From Stenotrophomonas maltophilia D457 (GTDB taxonomy: Bacteria; Pseudomonadota; Gammaproteobacteria; Xanthomonadales; Xanthomonadaceae): a stretch of DNA of 64,000 nucleotides. Below are positions 52,472 to 60,569 of the stretch, piece after piece; positions within the stretch are counted from its first letter, which is position 1; each line of letters opens with the position of its first letter. The translations under genes were made by a program, and so were the position numbers. The stretch is from the NCBI RefSeq assembly GCF_000284595.1, contig NC_017671.1, positions 1,335,001-1,399,000 on the forward strand, written 5' to 3'. The notes beneath the pieces are model-generated. The model did no database searches. It was not told the DNA's origin and saw only the letters and a list, made by a program, of their open reading frames with translations.

Positions 52472-53864
52472 GGTCGATCACCTCGTCCGCCCGCCGCCGG
52501 AACTCTTCGAAACGGTCCATCTGTCCACTGATCTCCAGCAACTGTGCCAGCGCAATATCGTATTGGTAGGCGGCCTGTGCGCGCTCGACGCGGGCGCCGC
52601 CCAGGCCGAGCCGCGCGTCGATCACATCCAGCGAAGTGGCCTGGCCTTCGCGGAACGCCAGCTCCTGCAGGCGCAGGTTTTCCTGCGCCTGGGCGATGCT
52701 GCTGTCGAGCAGCACGTACTGCTGGCGTGCGGTTTCCAGCTCGTTCCAGGCCTTGCGCACACCCAGCGCGACCTGGTTCTCGGCCTCGCGCAGGCCTGCT
52801 TCGGCCTGGTCCTGCTGCGCACGCGCGGCGCTGATCTGCGCCGGCCGCGAGTTCGGCGACAGGAAGGTGTACTTCAGGCCGATGCCGAATGCCCAGTCCG
52901 GATCGGTCAGCATCTCGTCGCGGCGACGGAAGTCGTACTGGCCGAAGGCGAAGATCTGTGGTTTCAGCTTGGCCTGCTGCACGCGCACGCCCTGTTCGGC
53001 CTGCGCCACCATCGCCCGCAGGCGCGCGATCTGCGGCTGCCGCGCCTGCGCGGTGCGTTCGAAGCTGGCCACCGGTTCCAGTGGCACGCGCTGCACGAAC
53101 AGCGGCGACACCGGCTGCACCTCGCCGCCACTGCGCAGCAGCGTGGCCAGTGCGGCCTTCAGCGTGGCCAGGTCGTTCACCGTCTTCTGGTATTCGCGCT
53201 CGGCCTTGTCGCGGGCCACGGTGGCCTGCAGGCGCTGCGCGCGGGTGGCGAAGCCCTCGCGTTCCAGCTTCTCTGCGTCGGACAGGTGGCGGTTGAGGCC
53301 ATCGCGCACATCGCGGCGCACGTCCACCGCCTGCTCGGCCAGGCGCTGGCCGAAATAGGCCTGGGCCAGCTGCACGGTCAGCGATTGGCGTTGTGCTTCG
53401 CGCTCGGCGCTGGCCTGTTCGTGGGCGGCACTGGCCGCACGTTGCGCGGCCGGAATCACGCCGCCGGTGTACAGCGGCAGTACTGCAGTCACCACCGGGC
53501 GGGTACGCCAGTCGCGTTCGGTGAACGACAGCGGCGAGTCGATGCCAAAGGCCTCGGCCACCGGAGCCAGCGAACCCAGGGGCAGGGTGAGCGTCTTCTG
53601 GAACTGCAGCCGGCGCACTTCGCCGGTGATCTCCGGCAGGCGCAGCAGGCGGGTCGCGTCCTGCAGGTCCTGCTTGTTGCGCACGGCGGCGTCGGCAGCG
53701 GCCAACGCATCGGAGACCTGCTCCAGGCGTTGCCGTGCCTGTTCCCAGTCCAATGCCGGTGCGTTGCTGGTGGGCTGCGCGGCGGCAGCGAATGGCAGGC
53801 AGGCTGCCAGCGCCAGCGCGGCCTTCGCGCGGTGCATCCTTGTACGTCGGCCGATCACGCCCAT
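52464..53864 (-). CDS. TolC-family outer membrane efflux protein
   Basis: 466 residues; start at 53864 (GGGA upstream). Signal peptide MHRAKAALALAACLPFAAAA within the first 30 residues. Two TolC repeats with long coiled helices (LTVQLAQAYFGQRLAEQAVD, LGVRKAWNELETARQQYVLL) and an end LLEISGQM. First gene of the four-gene export operon. Forms the trimeric channel through the outer membrane. Confidence 0.93.
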   Translation of the reverse strand: MGVIGRRTRMHRAKAALALAACLPFAAAAQPTSNAPALDWEQARQRLEQVSDALAAADAAVRNKQDLQDATRLLRLPEITGEVRRLQFQKTLTLPLGSLAPVAEAFGIDSPLSFTERDWRTRPVVTAVLPLYTGGVIPAAQRAASAAHEQASAEREAQRQSLTVQLAQAYFGQRLAEQAVDVRRDVRDGLNRHLSDAEKLEREGFATRAQRLQATVARDKAEREYQKTVNDLATLKAALATLLRSGGEVQPVSPLFVQRVPLEPVASFERTAQARQPQIARLRAMVAQAEQGVRVQQAKLKPQIFAFGQYDFRRRDEMLTDPDWAFGIGLKYTFLSPNSRPAQISAARAQQDQAEAGLREAENQVALGVRKAWNELETARQQYVLLDSSIAQAQENLRLQELAFREGQATSLDVIDARLGLGGARVERAQAAYQYDIALAQLLEISGQMDRFEEFRRRADEVIDHE

Positions 53865-53942
53865 GCGGTCCCAGTAGTGAAGAAGTGCGCAAACGGTAGT
53901 GCGTGCAGCGTGAAGCCCGGGTCTGCGATCATCGGTTTGTCC

Positions 53943-54836
53943 TCAACGAAGGGTGCCTCTGGCCGCAGTGCGCAGCGCCTGGGTGATGTGCTGCAGCGTG
54001 CTTGAGCGCACGGCGGCATGCTGCCAGTACAGCGGCACATCGAGCCAGCGGCGGGGTTCCAGTACCACCACGCGGCCGGCGCGCACGGCGGGCGCGACCA
54101 GGGTTTCCGGAGCCATGCCCCAGCCGAGTCCGCACGCGGCGGCTTCGACGAAACCGGTGGAGGAGGGCAGGTAGTGTAGCGGCGGCTGCAGCCGCGCGCG
54201 GGTCAGGCGCCGCACGAAGCGCCACTGCAGTTCATCTTTGCGGTTGAACACCAGCATCGGTGCGTGCGCCAGGGTTGCGGCCTGCATGCCATCGCGGAAG
54301 TACTGGCGGGCGAAGCCGGGCGAGGCGATGGCGTGGTAGCGCATCGCGCCGAGCGGGTGCACGTTGCATCCCTTCACCGGTTGGCTTTCGGCGGTGACCG
54401 CGCCGAGCACGCTGCCATCGCGCAGCAGCTGCAGGGTGTGGTCCTGGTCGTCCATGCGCAGGTCGAACAGATAGCCGTGGCGCTGGTGCAGGTCGGCGAT
54501 GGCCGGCACGAACCAGGTATCAAGCGAGTCATCGTTGACCGCCAGGGGGATCGGCGTGTGCGCAGCGTCGCTGCCACGCTCGGGTAGCAGCTCGGCCAAT
54601 GCCTCGGCCTCCAGCGCCTGCATCGGTCGCACCCGGCGCAGCAGCGCTTCACCCGCGGCAGTCGGCCGGCAGGGTGCCTGGCGCACCACCAGTACCTGCC
54701 CGAGCCTGTCATCCAGGGCCCTGATCCGCTGCGACAGTGCTGACGGGCTGATCGACAGGCGGCGTGCCGCAGCCTCGAAGCTGCCTTCCTCCAGCACCGC
54801 GGCAAACGCGGCCAGTTGCGGGTGTACCAGGTCCAT
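53943..54836 (-). CDS. argP: LysR-family regulator ArgP (IciA)
   Basis: 297 residues. N-terminal winged helix HPQLAAFAAVLEEGSFEAAA followed by RRLSISPSALSQRIRALD, and an effector domain with NDDSLDTWFVPAIADL, co-linear with E. coli ArgP (297). ArgP activates the arginine/lysine exporter argO in response to arginine, and lysine antagonises it. Divergent from the argO homologue, with a dyad at 54855-54867 between them. Confidence 0.9.
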   Translation of the reverse strand: MDLVHPQLAAFAAVLEEGSFEAAARRLSISPSALSQRIRALDDRLGQVLVVRQAPCRPTAAGEALLRRVRPMQALEAEALAELLPERGSDAAHTPIPLAVNDDSLDTWFVPAIADLHQRHGYLFDLRMDDQDHTLQLLRDGSVLGAVTAESQPVKGCNVHPLGAMRYHAIASPGFARQYFRDGMQAATLAHAPMLVFNRKDELQWRFVRRLTRARLQPPLHYLPSSTGFVEAAACGLGWGMAPETLVAPAVRAGRVVVLEPRRWLDVPLYWQHAAVRSSTLQHITQALRTAARGTLR

Positions 54837-54854
54837 GCCGGTGCCTCTTCAGTT

Positions 54855-54867
54855 TTCCTGCACAGGA
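54855..54867. promoter_or_regulatory. LysR-type dyad in the argP-argO intergenic region
   Basis: TTCCTGCACAGGA has perfect TCCTG/CAGGA symmetry and fits the T-N11-A rule of LysR operators. TCTAAT at 54886-54891 could be the argO -10. It lies 19 bases from the argP start and 76 from argO. Confidence 0.5.
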
Positions 54868-54942
54868 TAAAGAAAAATCAGTTTGTCTAATCAAGGCGGT
54901 TGGCGGCACCCTGCGCGTCCCCTCGCTGCCTGGCCTGTCCCG

Positions 54943-55557
54943 ATGTGGATTGCCGCTACCGCCGCCGGCCTGTTCGCAGGTGCCGGCCTGATCATCGCCA
55001 TCGGCGCGCAGAATGCCTTCGTGCTGCGCCAGGGCCTGCAGCAGCGCAATGTGGGGACGGTAGTGCTGGCCTGCGCCGGCGCGGATATCGCGCTGATCCT
55101 TGCTGGCGTTGGCGGCATGGGCGCGCTGGTGCTGCAGTGGCCGCTGCTGCTGCAGGTGCTGCGCTTCGGTGGTGCGGCCTTCCTGTTCTGGTATGGCCTG
55201 CGGGCGGGGCTACGCGCGTGGCGCGGTGGCAGTGCCCTGGCCGCCGCCGAGGCGCAGGGCGGCAGCGGACGGCAGGTACTGCTGACCTGCCTGGCGTTCA
55301 CGCTGCTCAACCCGCACGTCTATCTGGATACGGTGGTGCTGCTGGGCAGTCTGTCCACGCGCTACCCCGGTGACCTGCGCTGGGCGTTCGCCGCCGGTGC
55401 CTGCGCCGCCAGCGTGGCCTGGTTCTGCACGCTGGGCTATGGCGCGCGCCTGTTGCAGCCGGTGTTCCGCAGGCCGGGCGCCTGGCGGGTGCTGGATGCC
55501 GCCGTGGCGGTCTTCATGTCCTGCCTCGCCACGCTGCTGCTGTTGCGCCCGCTCTAG
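54943..55557 (+). CDS. argO: Arginine/lysine exporter ArgO (LysE family)
   Basis: 204 residues from the ATG at 54943. Six transmembrane helices; AGLIIAIGAQNAFVLRQGL is the LysE/ArgO signature and AFTLLNPHVYLDTVVLLGS the second conserved block. It exports excess arginine or lysine. Divergent from argP. Its TAG stop shares the palindrome CTAG (55554-55557) with the convergent map gene. Confidence 0.93.
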   Translation: MWIAATAAGLFAGAGLIIAIGAQNAFVLRQGLQQRNVGTVVLACAGADIALILAGVGGMGALVLQWPLLLQVLRFGGAAFLFWYGLRAGLRAWRGGSALAAAEAQGGSGRQVLLTCLAFTLLNPHVYLDTVVLLGSLSTRYPGDLRWAFAAGACAASVAWFCTLGYGARLLQPVFRRPGAWRVLDAAVAVFMSCLATLLLLRPL

Positions 55558-56342
55558 GCCGCGTCCACCGCGCACTGCGGGGTTTCGCCGGGGCGCAGGG
55601 TCAGCACGCGCACGCCGCTGCGGGTGACCGCCACGGTGTGCTCGAACTGCGCCGACAGCTTGCCGTCGCGGGTGTAGACCGGCCATTGGTCCGGCTGCTG
55701 ACGGATGGCCGGCTTGCCCTGGTTGAGCATCGGCTCGATGGTGAACACCATGCCTTCTTCCAGCACCATGCCGGTGTTGGGATGGCCGTAATGCAGGATC
55801 TGCGGTTCCTCGTGCATCTGCTGGCCGATGCCATGGCCGCAGTATTCCTTCACCACGCTGTAGCCGTGGCTGCGCGCGTGGCGGGCGATGGCGTGGCCGA
55901 TATCGCCCAGGCGCGCTCCCGGGCGCACCGCAGCGATGCCTTTCCACATCGCCTGGTAGGTGGCCTGCACCAGCCTGCGCGCGGCGTAGTCGACCTCACC
56001 GACCAGGTAGGTGGTGCTGGAGTCGGCGATGTAGCCGTTCTTCTCCAGGGTGATGTCGAGGTTGACGATCTGGCCGTTGCGCAGCACGTCGGTGGTGCTG
56101 GGAACGCCGTGGCAGACCACGTTGTCGATCGAGGTGTTGAGCACATACGGGAAGCCGTACTGGCCCTTGCTGGCCGGCCGCGCCTGCAGCTCATCGACGA
56201 TCATGCGCTCGACGAAGTCGTTGATCTCCATCGTGCTGCGTCCCTGCAGCGGCAGCTGGTCGAGCGCGGCGAATACCTGCGCCAGCAGGCGCCCGGATTC
56301 GGCCAGCAACGCGATTTCGTGCGGCTGCTTGATCATCGTCAT
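55554..56342 (-). CDS. map: Type I methionine aminopeptidase
   Basis: 262 residues. Metal ligands are visible in LDITLEKNGYIADSSTTY (two Asp), CGHGIGQQMHEEP (His), TIEPML (Glu) and FEHTVAV (Glu); HGVPS also fits. It removes the initiator Met from nascent proteins. It follows a ParD-like gene by one base, so the two probably form one transcript. This looks like an accessory map copy, because the housekeeping copy normally lies by rpsB/tsf. Confidence 0.93.
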   Translation of the reverse strand: MTMIKQPHEIALLAESGRLLAQVFAALDQLPLQGRSTMEINDFVERMIVDELQARPASKGQYGFPYVLNTSIDNVVCHGVPSTTDVLRNGQIVNLDITLEKNGYIADSSTTYLVGEVDYAARRLVQATYQAMWKGIAAVRPGARLGDIGHAIARHARSHGYSVVKEYCGHGIGQQMHEEPQILHYGHPNTGMVLEEGMVFTIEPMLNQGKPAIRQQPDQWPVYTRDGKLSAQFEHTVAVTRSGVRVLTLRPGETPQCAVDAA

Positions 56343-56343
56343 G

Positions 56344-56556
56344 TCAGGCCCGCCCGGGCGCCAGCGCCTGCGGCTGCACCCCGGCTGCCCGCAGTTCGCT
56401 GGCGACGATGTCCTGGAAGCTCAGCGTGGGGTTCATCTCGCACAGCATGCCGACCCGGATCCAGAAGGTGGCCTGGGCGTTGATCGAACGGCTGGAGACG
56501 GTGCAGGCACGGCGCAGCTGGTCGTGCAGGGTGTCATCGATGTTGACGATGCCCAT
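56344..56556 (-). CDS. ParD-like antitoxin-family protein
   Basis: 70 residues from ATG 56556 (AGGA six bases upstream). MGIVNIDDTLHDQLRRACTV, then SSRSINAQATFWIRVGMLCE, and LSFQDIVASELRAAG resemble ParD-like ribbon-helix-helix proteins, which bind palindromic operators as dimers. The gene that follows is map rather than a ParE-type toxin. A 32-bp near-perfect palindrome at 56575-56606 lies just upstream and is the likely autoregulatory operator. Confidence 0.75.
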   Translation of the reverse strand: MGIVNIDDTLHDQLRRACTVSSRSINAQATFWIRVGMLCEMNPTLSFQDIVASELRAAGVQPQALAPGRA

Positions 56557-56574
56557 GGGCGGTCCTGGCGGAAT

Positions 56575-56606
56575 GGATATACGAAGCATATATGTTCCGT
56601 ATATCC
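56575..56606. promoter_or_regulatory. 32-bp palindromic operator upstream of parD-like/map
   Basis: GGATATACG and CGTATATCC arms are symmetric about a central CATATATG (87-94), with only two mismatched pairs over 32 bases. It lies 19-50 bases upstream of the ParD-like start and is AT-rich against a GC-rich background. Best explanation: binding site for the ParD-like repressor. Confidence 0.72.
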
Positions 56607-56624
56607 GCCTCAAGCCCGCATCGT

Positions 56625-56984
56625 TCAGTCCACGTGGGTGGCAAAGCGCAGTCGGTTGCCGTCCGGGTCACGCAGGAGCATCTCGCGGCTGCCCCATCCG
56701 GTGTCGTGCGGTGGCTGCTCGATCGGTACGTTGGCGGCACTGAAGGCGCGGTGCAGGGCGTCGACGTCTTCAACGATGAAGTACACCGCGCCGCCGACCT
56801 CGCAGTCGCCGCTGTGTTCGGTGAGGAAGATCGTCTGGCCGTCGCGGGTGAGCTGGGCGAACAGCGGGAAGCCGGGTTCGAAGCGGTGTTCCCAGTCGAC
56901 CACGAAACCCAGCCCCTGCACGTAGAACGGCAGGGTGGTGTCGGCATGGCGCATGCGCAGTTGCGGGATGACGGTCTGGGGCAT
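56625..56984 (-). CDS. VOC-family (glyoxalase/bleomycin-resistance fold) protein
   Basis: 119 residues from ATG 56984. PQLRMRHADTTLPFYVQGLG, FLTEHSGDCEVGGAVYFIVE and EMLLRDPDGNRLRF match the two beta-alpha-beta-beta-beta modules of VOC enzymes, with His and Glu typical of metal ligands. Substrate unknown; could be a resistance or lyase-type protein. It lies between map/parD-like and a SMAG cluster. Confidence 0.8.
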   Translation of the reverse strand: MPQTVIPQLRMRHADTTLPFYVQGLGFVVDWEHRFEPGFPLFAQLTRDGQTIFLTEHSGDCEVGGAVYFIVEDVDALHRAFSAANVPIEQPPHDTGWGSREMLLRDPDGNRLRFATHVD

Positions 56985-57011
56985 CGCGAGGCTCCGGGGC
57001 GGGAGTCCAGT

Positions 57012-57115
57012 GTAGTGCCGGCCGCTGGCCGGCATCCCGGCGAGCCTGGGAACGATGAGGTTGCCGGCCAGCGGCCGGCACTACCGAAGCCACGTCGGCC
57101 AGCGGCCGGCACGAC
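57012..57115. repeat. SMAG inverted dimer plus a degenerate third copy
   Basis: Arms 57012-57033 (GTAG...) and 57063-57084 (...CTAC), plus a decayed copy at 57094-57115 ending CGAC instead of CTAC. Lies between the VOC gene and the end of the biosynthetic cluster. Confidence 0.88.
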
Positions 57116-57123
57116 CGGCGCGG

Positions 57124-58008
57124 TCAGCAGGCGGTCGGCACGGCGGCCATCGCCGCCAGCAGTTCGCGATTCACCTGCTGGTGCCGTGCCTGCCACACCG
57201 GCAGATCCTCGGCGCTGACGTCAGGTTGGCCGTCCAGCGACGACAGCCAGCGCTTGAAGCGGCTCTTGTAGTTGGCCAGCGACACTTCGCCGGTGATGTC
57301 GCTGCCGACCAGGCCGCCGGCGCGCAGCGCTTCGATCACCACCAGTGCGTGTTCCAGCTGGAAGCGGCCCTGGTCCCAGTTGCTGCGGGCGACGTCCTCG
57401 GCGAACACATCCTTGTCGATCGACAGGTAGGTCGCTTGCGGCGACTTGGCCTGCTCGGCGGCGAACGCGGCAACCAGTGCCTCCGGGTGCTCGAACCGTC
57501 GGAATGCACGGCCGCTGCCGAGGCGGTGGCCCCAGCCCACGTCCACATCCATGCACCAGTAAGTCAGGCGTCCGCCCATCAGCGGGCGCCAATGGTTCTC
57601 CCAGGCGTGGCCCAGGCCGATGTCACTGGAGGTGATGCCGAGCACATGGATGTGCGAGATCTGCGGCAGCTTGCTGGCCGCGTTCACCCACGACCCGCAG
57701 TGCATGCCGAACGGGAAACGCATGTTGTCCGGATGGTTGTCCAGCACCACCAGCTGGAACGGCTGGTGCGCACGCATGCGACGCAGCAGCGGCAGGCTGA
57801 GGTGGTGGAAGTCGCCACTGCCGAGCATCACCGTGCCGAGCTGGGCCGGCAGCGGTGCCAGCACTTCAGCGGCGAAACGGTCCAGGGTTGAAGTGCTGCA
57901 GGCGAAGCGCAGCGGATCGTGCCACTGCGGCAGCGCCAGGGTCTGCGCCTGTGGCAGCGGCAGTACGCCACCGTCCAGGTCCAGGATCAGCGGAAAACGC
58001 GACGACAT
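57124..58008 (-). CDS. Arginase/ureohydrolase-fold protein
   Basis: 294 residues. MLGSGDFHHLS, VVLDNHPDNMRF (like the D-x-H-x-D metal motif of arginases), LSIDKDVFAEDV (like the second S-x-D-x-D motif) and SDITGE near the end are arranged as in the arginase/agmatinase/deacetylase fold. This is a divergent member; some ligand positions are substituted (N and P in the first motif). It may hydrolyse a guanidino, formimino or amide bond in a metabolite. Last gene of the minus-strand cluster, 3 bases after the GNAT-like gene. Confidence 0.68.
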   Translation of the reverse strand: MSSRFPLILDLDGGVLPLPQAQTLALPQWHDPLRFACSTSTLDRFAAEVLAPLPAQLGTVMLGSGDFHHLSLPLLRRMRAHQPFQLVVLDNHPDNMRFPFGMHCGSWVNAASKLPQISHIHVLGITSSDIGLGHAWENHWRPLMGGRLTYWCMDVDVGWGHRLGSGRAFRRFEHPEALVAAFAAEQAKSPQATYLSIDKDVFAEDVARSNWDQGRFQLEHALVVIEALRAGGLVGSDITGEVSLANYKSRFKRWLSSLDGQPDVSAEDLPVWQARHQQVNRELLAAMAAVPTAC

Positions 58009-58011
58009 CGT

Positions 58012-59076
58012 TCAACCGCCTCCATCAGGTTCGCCCTGCAGGTACGGGGCCAGCTTGCGCAGGGCAGCGCGCAGCAGCGGGGAGCGGGCGTGGATCGCGT
58101 GCCGGGTGGAGGTGAAGCGGGCGCCCAGCTCGGCCTTGATCCGCGAGTCGGTCCAGCCGGCCACGTAGTGGCTCAGGCCGTGCAGCAGCGCGTACTCGAG
58201 GTTGTGCATCCAGCTGACCGCATACAGGTTGTGCTCGCGTGATTGCGGGTAGGCCAGGCCGATGTACTTGTCCACCAGCTTTCCGGCGTGGATGTAGCAC
58301 AGGTTCCAGCCGATCAACTGGCCCTGGTGGCGATACAGGAACATCCGTCCCTGGCCCTGGCTGTCGGCCAGCAGGTGTTGGAAGTAGGGCAGGTCGAGCT
58401 GGTCGAAATGCACCGCGCTCTGCGCGAACACGCCCAGGTACAGCGTGTACAGTTCGGCCTGCAGTTGCGGGTCGGCGAGGGCCGGATCGCCGGTGGCGAT
58501 GCAGTCGATCTGCAGGCCATCGCGCGAGCGCAGCTTGCGCCGGATGTTCTTGCGGCGCGAGGACGACAGGCGTCCGAGATAGCCATCGATCGAATCGAAA
58601 TCGATCGCCACCCAGGCCAGCGGCATGCCTTCCAGTTCGACGAAGCCGCGTGCCAGCAGCGCCTGCAGGAAGGCGCTGCTGTGTGCATTGGCCGCGTCGT
58701 CCAGCAGCGGCGAATCGATTGCCAGGTCCTTGACCACCAGCAGCCGGGTATCGCCGATCGCGTGACGCGTCACGTCCTCGGCCAATGCCTCTGGTGCGAC
58801 GTGCGCGGGCAACGGGGTGTACTCGGTGCTGGTGGCACCGACGAAGCGGGTCTTCCAGGTAATCCAGGGCCGCCACAGGCGCGACAGCGGCAAGCCAAGC
58901 AGCTTGCCGCGCAGGTCGTCGTCCATCGTGGTGGTCAGGTCGAGCGGCGCACGGAAGGTCGGCAGGCCGCTGGGAAGCAGGCCTGCCTCGAATCCAAGCG
59001 GCGGGTGGGCCAGGAAGCCCTCCAGCAGCGCGGCCGGTTCCAGCGCGGTGCTGGATGCGCGTGACGTCATCTCCAT
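58012..59076 (-). CDS. GNAT-fold (FemAB/DUF482-like) acyl- or aminoacyltransferase
   Basis: 354 residues from ATG 59076; a GTG at 59082 is also possible. PLAWVAIDFDSIDGYLGRLS followed by SSRRKNIRRKLRSRDGLQI, then AVHFDQLDLPYFQHLLAD, GRMFLYRHQGQLIGWNLCYI and LVDKYIGLAYPQSREHNLY match the peptidogalycan/FemAB-like GNAT group, in which the R/K-rich helix precedes the acyl-donor site. It probably transfers an aminoacyl or acyl group to the cluster's product. No signal peptide. Confidence 0.7.
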   Translation of the reverse strand: MEMTSRASSTALEPAALLEGFLAHPPLGFEAGLLPSGLPTFRAPLDLTTTMDDDLRGKLLGLPLSRLWRPWITWKTRFVGATSTEYTPLPAHVAPEALAEDVTRHAIGDTRLLVVKDLAIDSPLLDDAANAHSSAFLQALLARGFVELEGMPLAWVAIDFDSIDGYLGRLSSSRRKNIRRKLRSRDGLQIDCIATGDPALADPQLQAELYTLYLGVFAQSAVHFDQLDLPYFQHLLADSQGQGRMFLYRHQGQLIGWNLCYIHAGKLVDKYIGLAYPQSREHNLYAVSWMHNLEYALLHGLSHYVAGWTDSRIKAELGARFTSTRHAIHARSPLLRAALRKLAPYLQGEPDGGG

Positions 59077-59104
59077 CGGCACGGGAACCGGCAGCGCATC
59101 GACC

Positions 59105-60505
59105 TCAGCCCTTGGCCTTGGTCAGCGCCTGGTCGAGCAGGGTGATCGCCAGGTCGATCTCTTCGTAGCTGATGTCCAGCGACGGCGCGAAGGTGATCAC
59201 GTTCTTGTACCAGCCACCCACGTCGAGCACGAGGCCCATGCGCTTGCCGTCGTGCAGGAGGTCACCGGCCAGGCCGATGTCGACCATGCGGTCCAGCAGT
59301 TCCTTGTTGGGGGTGTAGCCGTCGGTCTGGCAGATCTCGGCGCGCAGGGCCAGGCCCAGGCCGTCGACGTCGCCGATCTCCGGGTGACGCTTCTGCAGGC
59401 CACGCAGGCCGTCCAGGAAGTACGCGCCCTTCTCCGGCACGGTGCGCTCGTAATCCATTTCCTTGCCCAGCTTCAGCACTTCCAGGCCGAGGCGGGTGCC
59501 CAGCGGATTGGAGTTGAAGGTGGAGTGGGTGGAGCCCGGCGGGAACACGGTCGGGTTGATCAGTTCTTCGCGCGCCCACAGGCCCGACAGCGGGTTCAGG
59601 CCGTTGGTCAGCGCCTTGCCGAACACCAGCACGTCCGGGGTAACGCCGAAGTGCTCGATTGACCACAGCTTGCCGGTGCGCCAGAAACCCATCTGGATTT
59701 CATCGACGACCATCAGGATGCCGTACTTGTCCAGCACGCGCTTGAGGCCAGTGAAGAAGTTGCGCGGCGGGATGACGTAGCCACCGGTGCCCTGGATCGG
59801 CTCGACGTAGAACGCGGCGTACTCGGCCTGGCCGACCTTGGGATCCCACACGCCGTTGTATTCGCTTTCGAACAGGCGCTCGAACTGCCACACGCAGTGG
59901 TCGGAATACTCGTCCGGGGTCATGCCCTTCGGGCGACGGAACGGGTACGGGAACGGGATGAACATCGCGCGCTCGCCGAAGTGGCCGTAGCGGCGGCGGT
60001 AGCGGTAGCTGGAGGTGATCGACGAGGCACCCAGGGTGCGGCCGTGGTAGCCGCCTTCGAAGGCGAACATCAGGCTCTTGCCGCCGCGCGCGTTGCGCAC
60101 GATCTTCAGCGAATCTTCAATGGCCTGCGCGCCGCCGACGTTGAAGTGCACGCGGCCGTCCAGGCCGAACTTCTGGTGCATGTCCACGGCAATGGTCTTG
60201 GCCAGCTGCACGCGGGTCGGGTGCAGGTACTGGCTGGCGACCTGCGGCAGGGTGTCGATCTGGTCCTTCAGCGCGTCGTTCAGGCGCTTGTTGCTGTAGC
60301 CGAAGTTGCAGGCCGAGTACCACATCTGCAGGTCGAGGTAGGGCACGCCCGCACCGTCGAACATGTAGCTTCCTTCGCCGCGCTGGAAGATCTTCGGCGG
60401 GTCGACGTAGTGGACGGTGTCGCCGAAGGAGCTGTAGCGGGCTTCGTCGGCCAGCAGCTGCGCGTCGGAGGCAGCCGCGTCGGCGTTCTTGTCAAAAATG
60501 TTCAT
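59105..60505 (-). CDS. Class III PLP aminotransferase
   Basis: 466 residues from ATG 60505. Class III pattern: FEGGYHGRTLGASSIT, VVDEIQMGFWRTGKLW (PLP-ring Asp), LVFGKALTNGLNPLSG (PLP lysine), and STHSTFNSNPLG. It moves an amino group from glutamate or a similar donor to an aldehyde or ketone. Such enzymes include diaminobutyrate and glutamate-semialdehyde-type aminotransferases; the substrate here is not evident. It follows the HAD gene by 64 bases. Confidence 0.85.
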   Translation of the reverse strand: MNIFDKNADAAASDAQLLADEARYSSFGDTVHYVDPPKIFQRGEGSYMFDGAGVPYLDLQMWYSACNFGYSNKRLNDALKDQIDTLPQVASQYLHPTRVQLAKTIAVDMHQKFGLDGRVHFNVGGAQAIEDSLKIVRNARGGKSLMFAFEGGYHGRTLGASSITSSYRYRRRYGHFGERAMFIPFPYPFRRPKGMTPDEYSDHCVWQFERLFESEYNGVWDPKVGQAEYAAFYVEPIQGTGGYVIPPRNFFTGLKRVLDKYGILMVVDEIQMGFWRTGKLWSIEHFGVTPDVLVFGKALTNGLNPLSGLWAREELINPTVFPPGSTHSTFNSNPLGTRLGLEVLKLGKEMDYERTVPEKGAYFLDGLRGLQKRHPEIGDVDGLGLALRAEICQTDGYTPNKELLDRMVDIGLAGDLLHDGKRMGLVLDVGGWYKNVITFAPSLDISYEEIDLAITLLDQALTKAKG

Positions 60506-60569
60506 GCAGTTCGGTTCCGTGAAGGACGTTCGAAAGGGGTGACGGGGGAGCGCGCCTGGAAGGGAGTGC

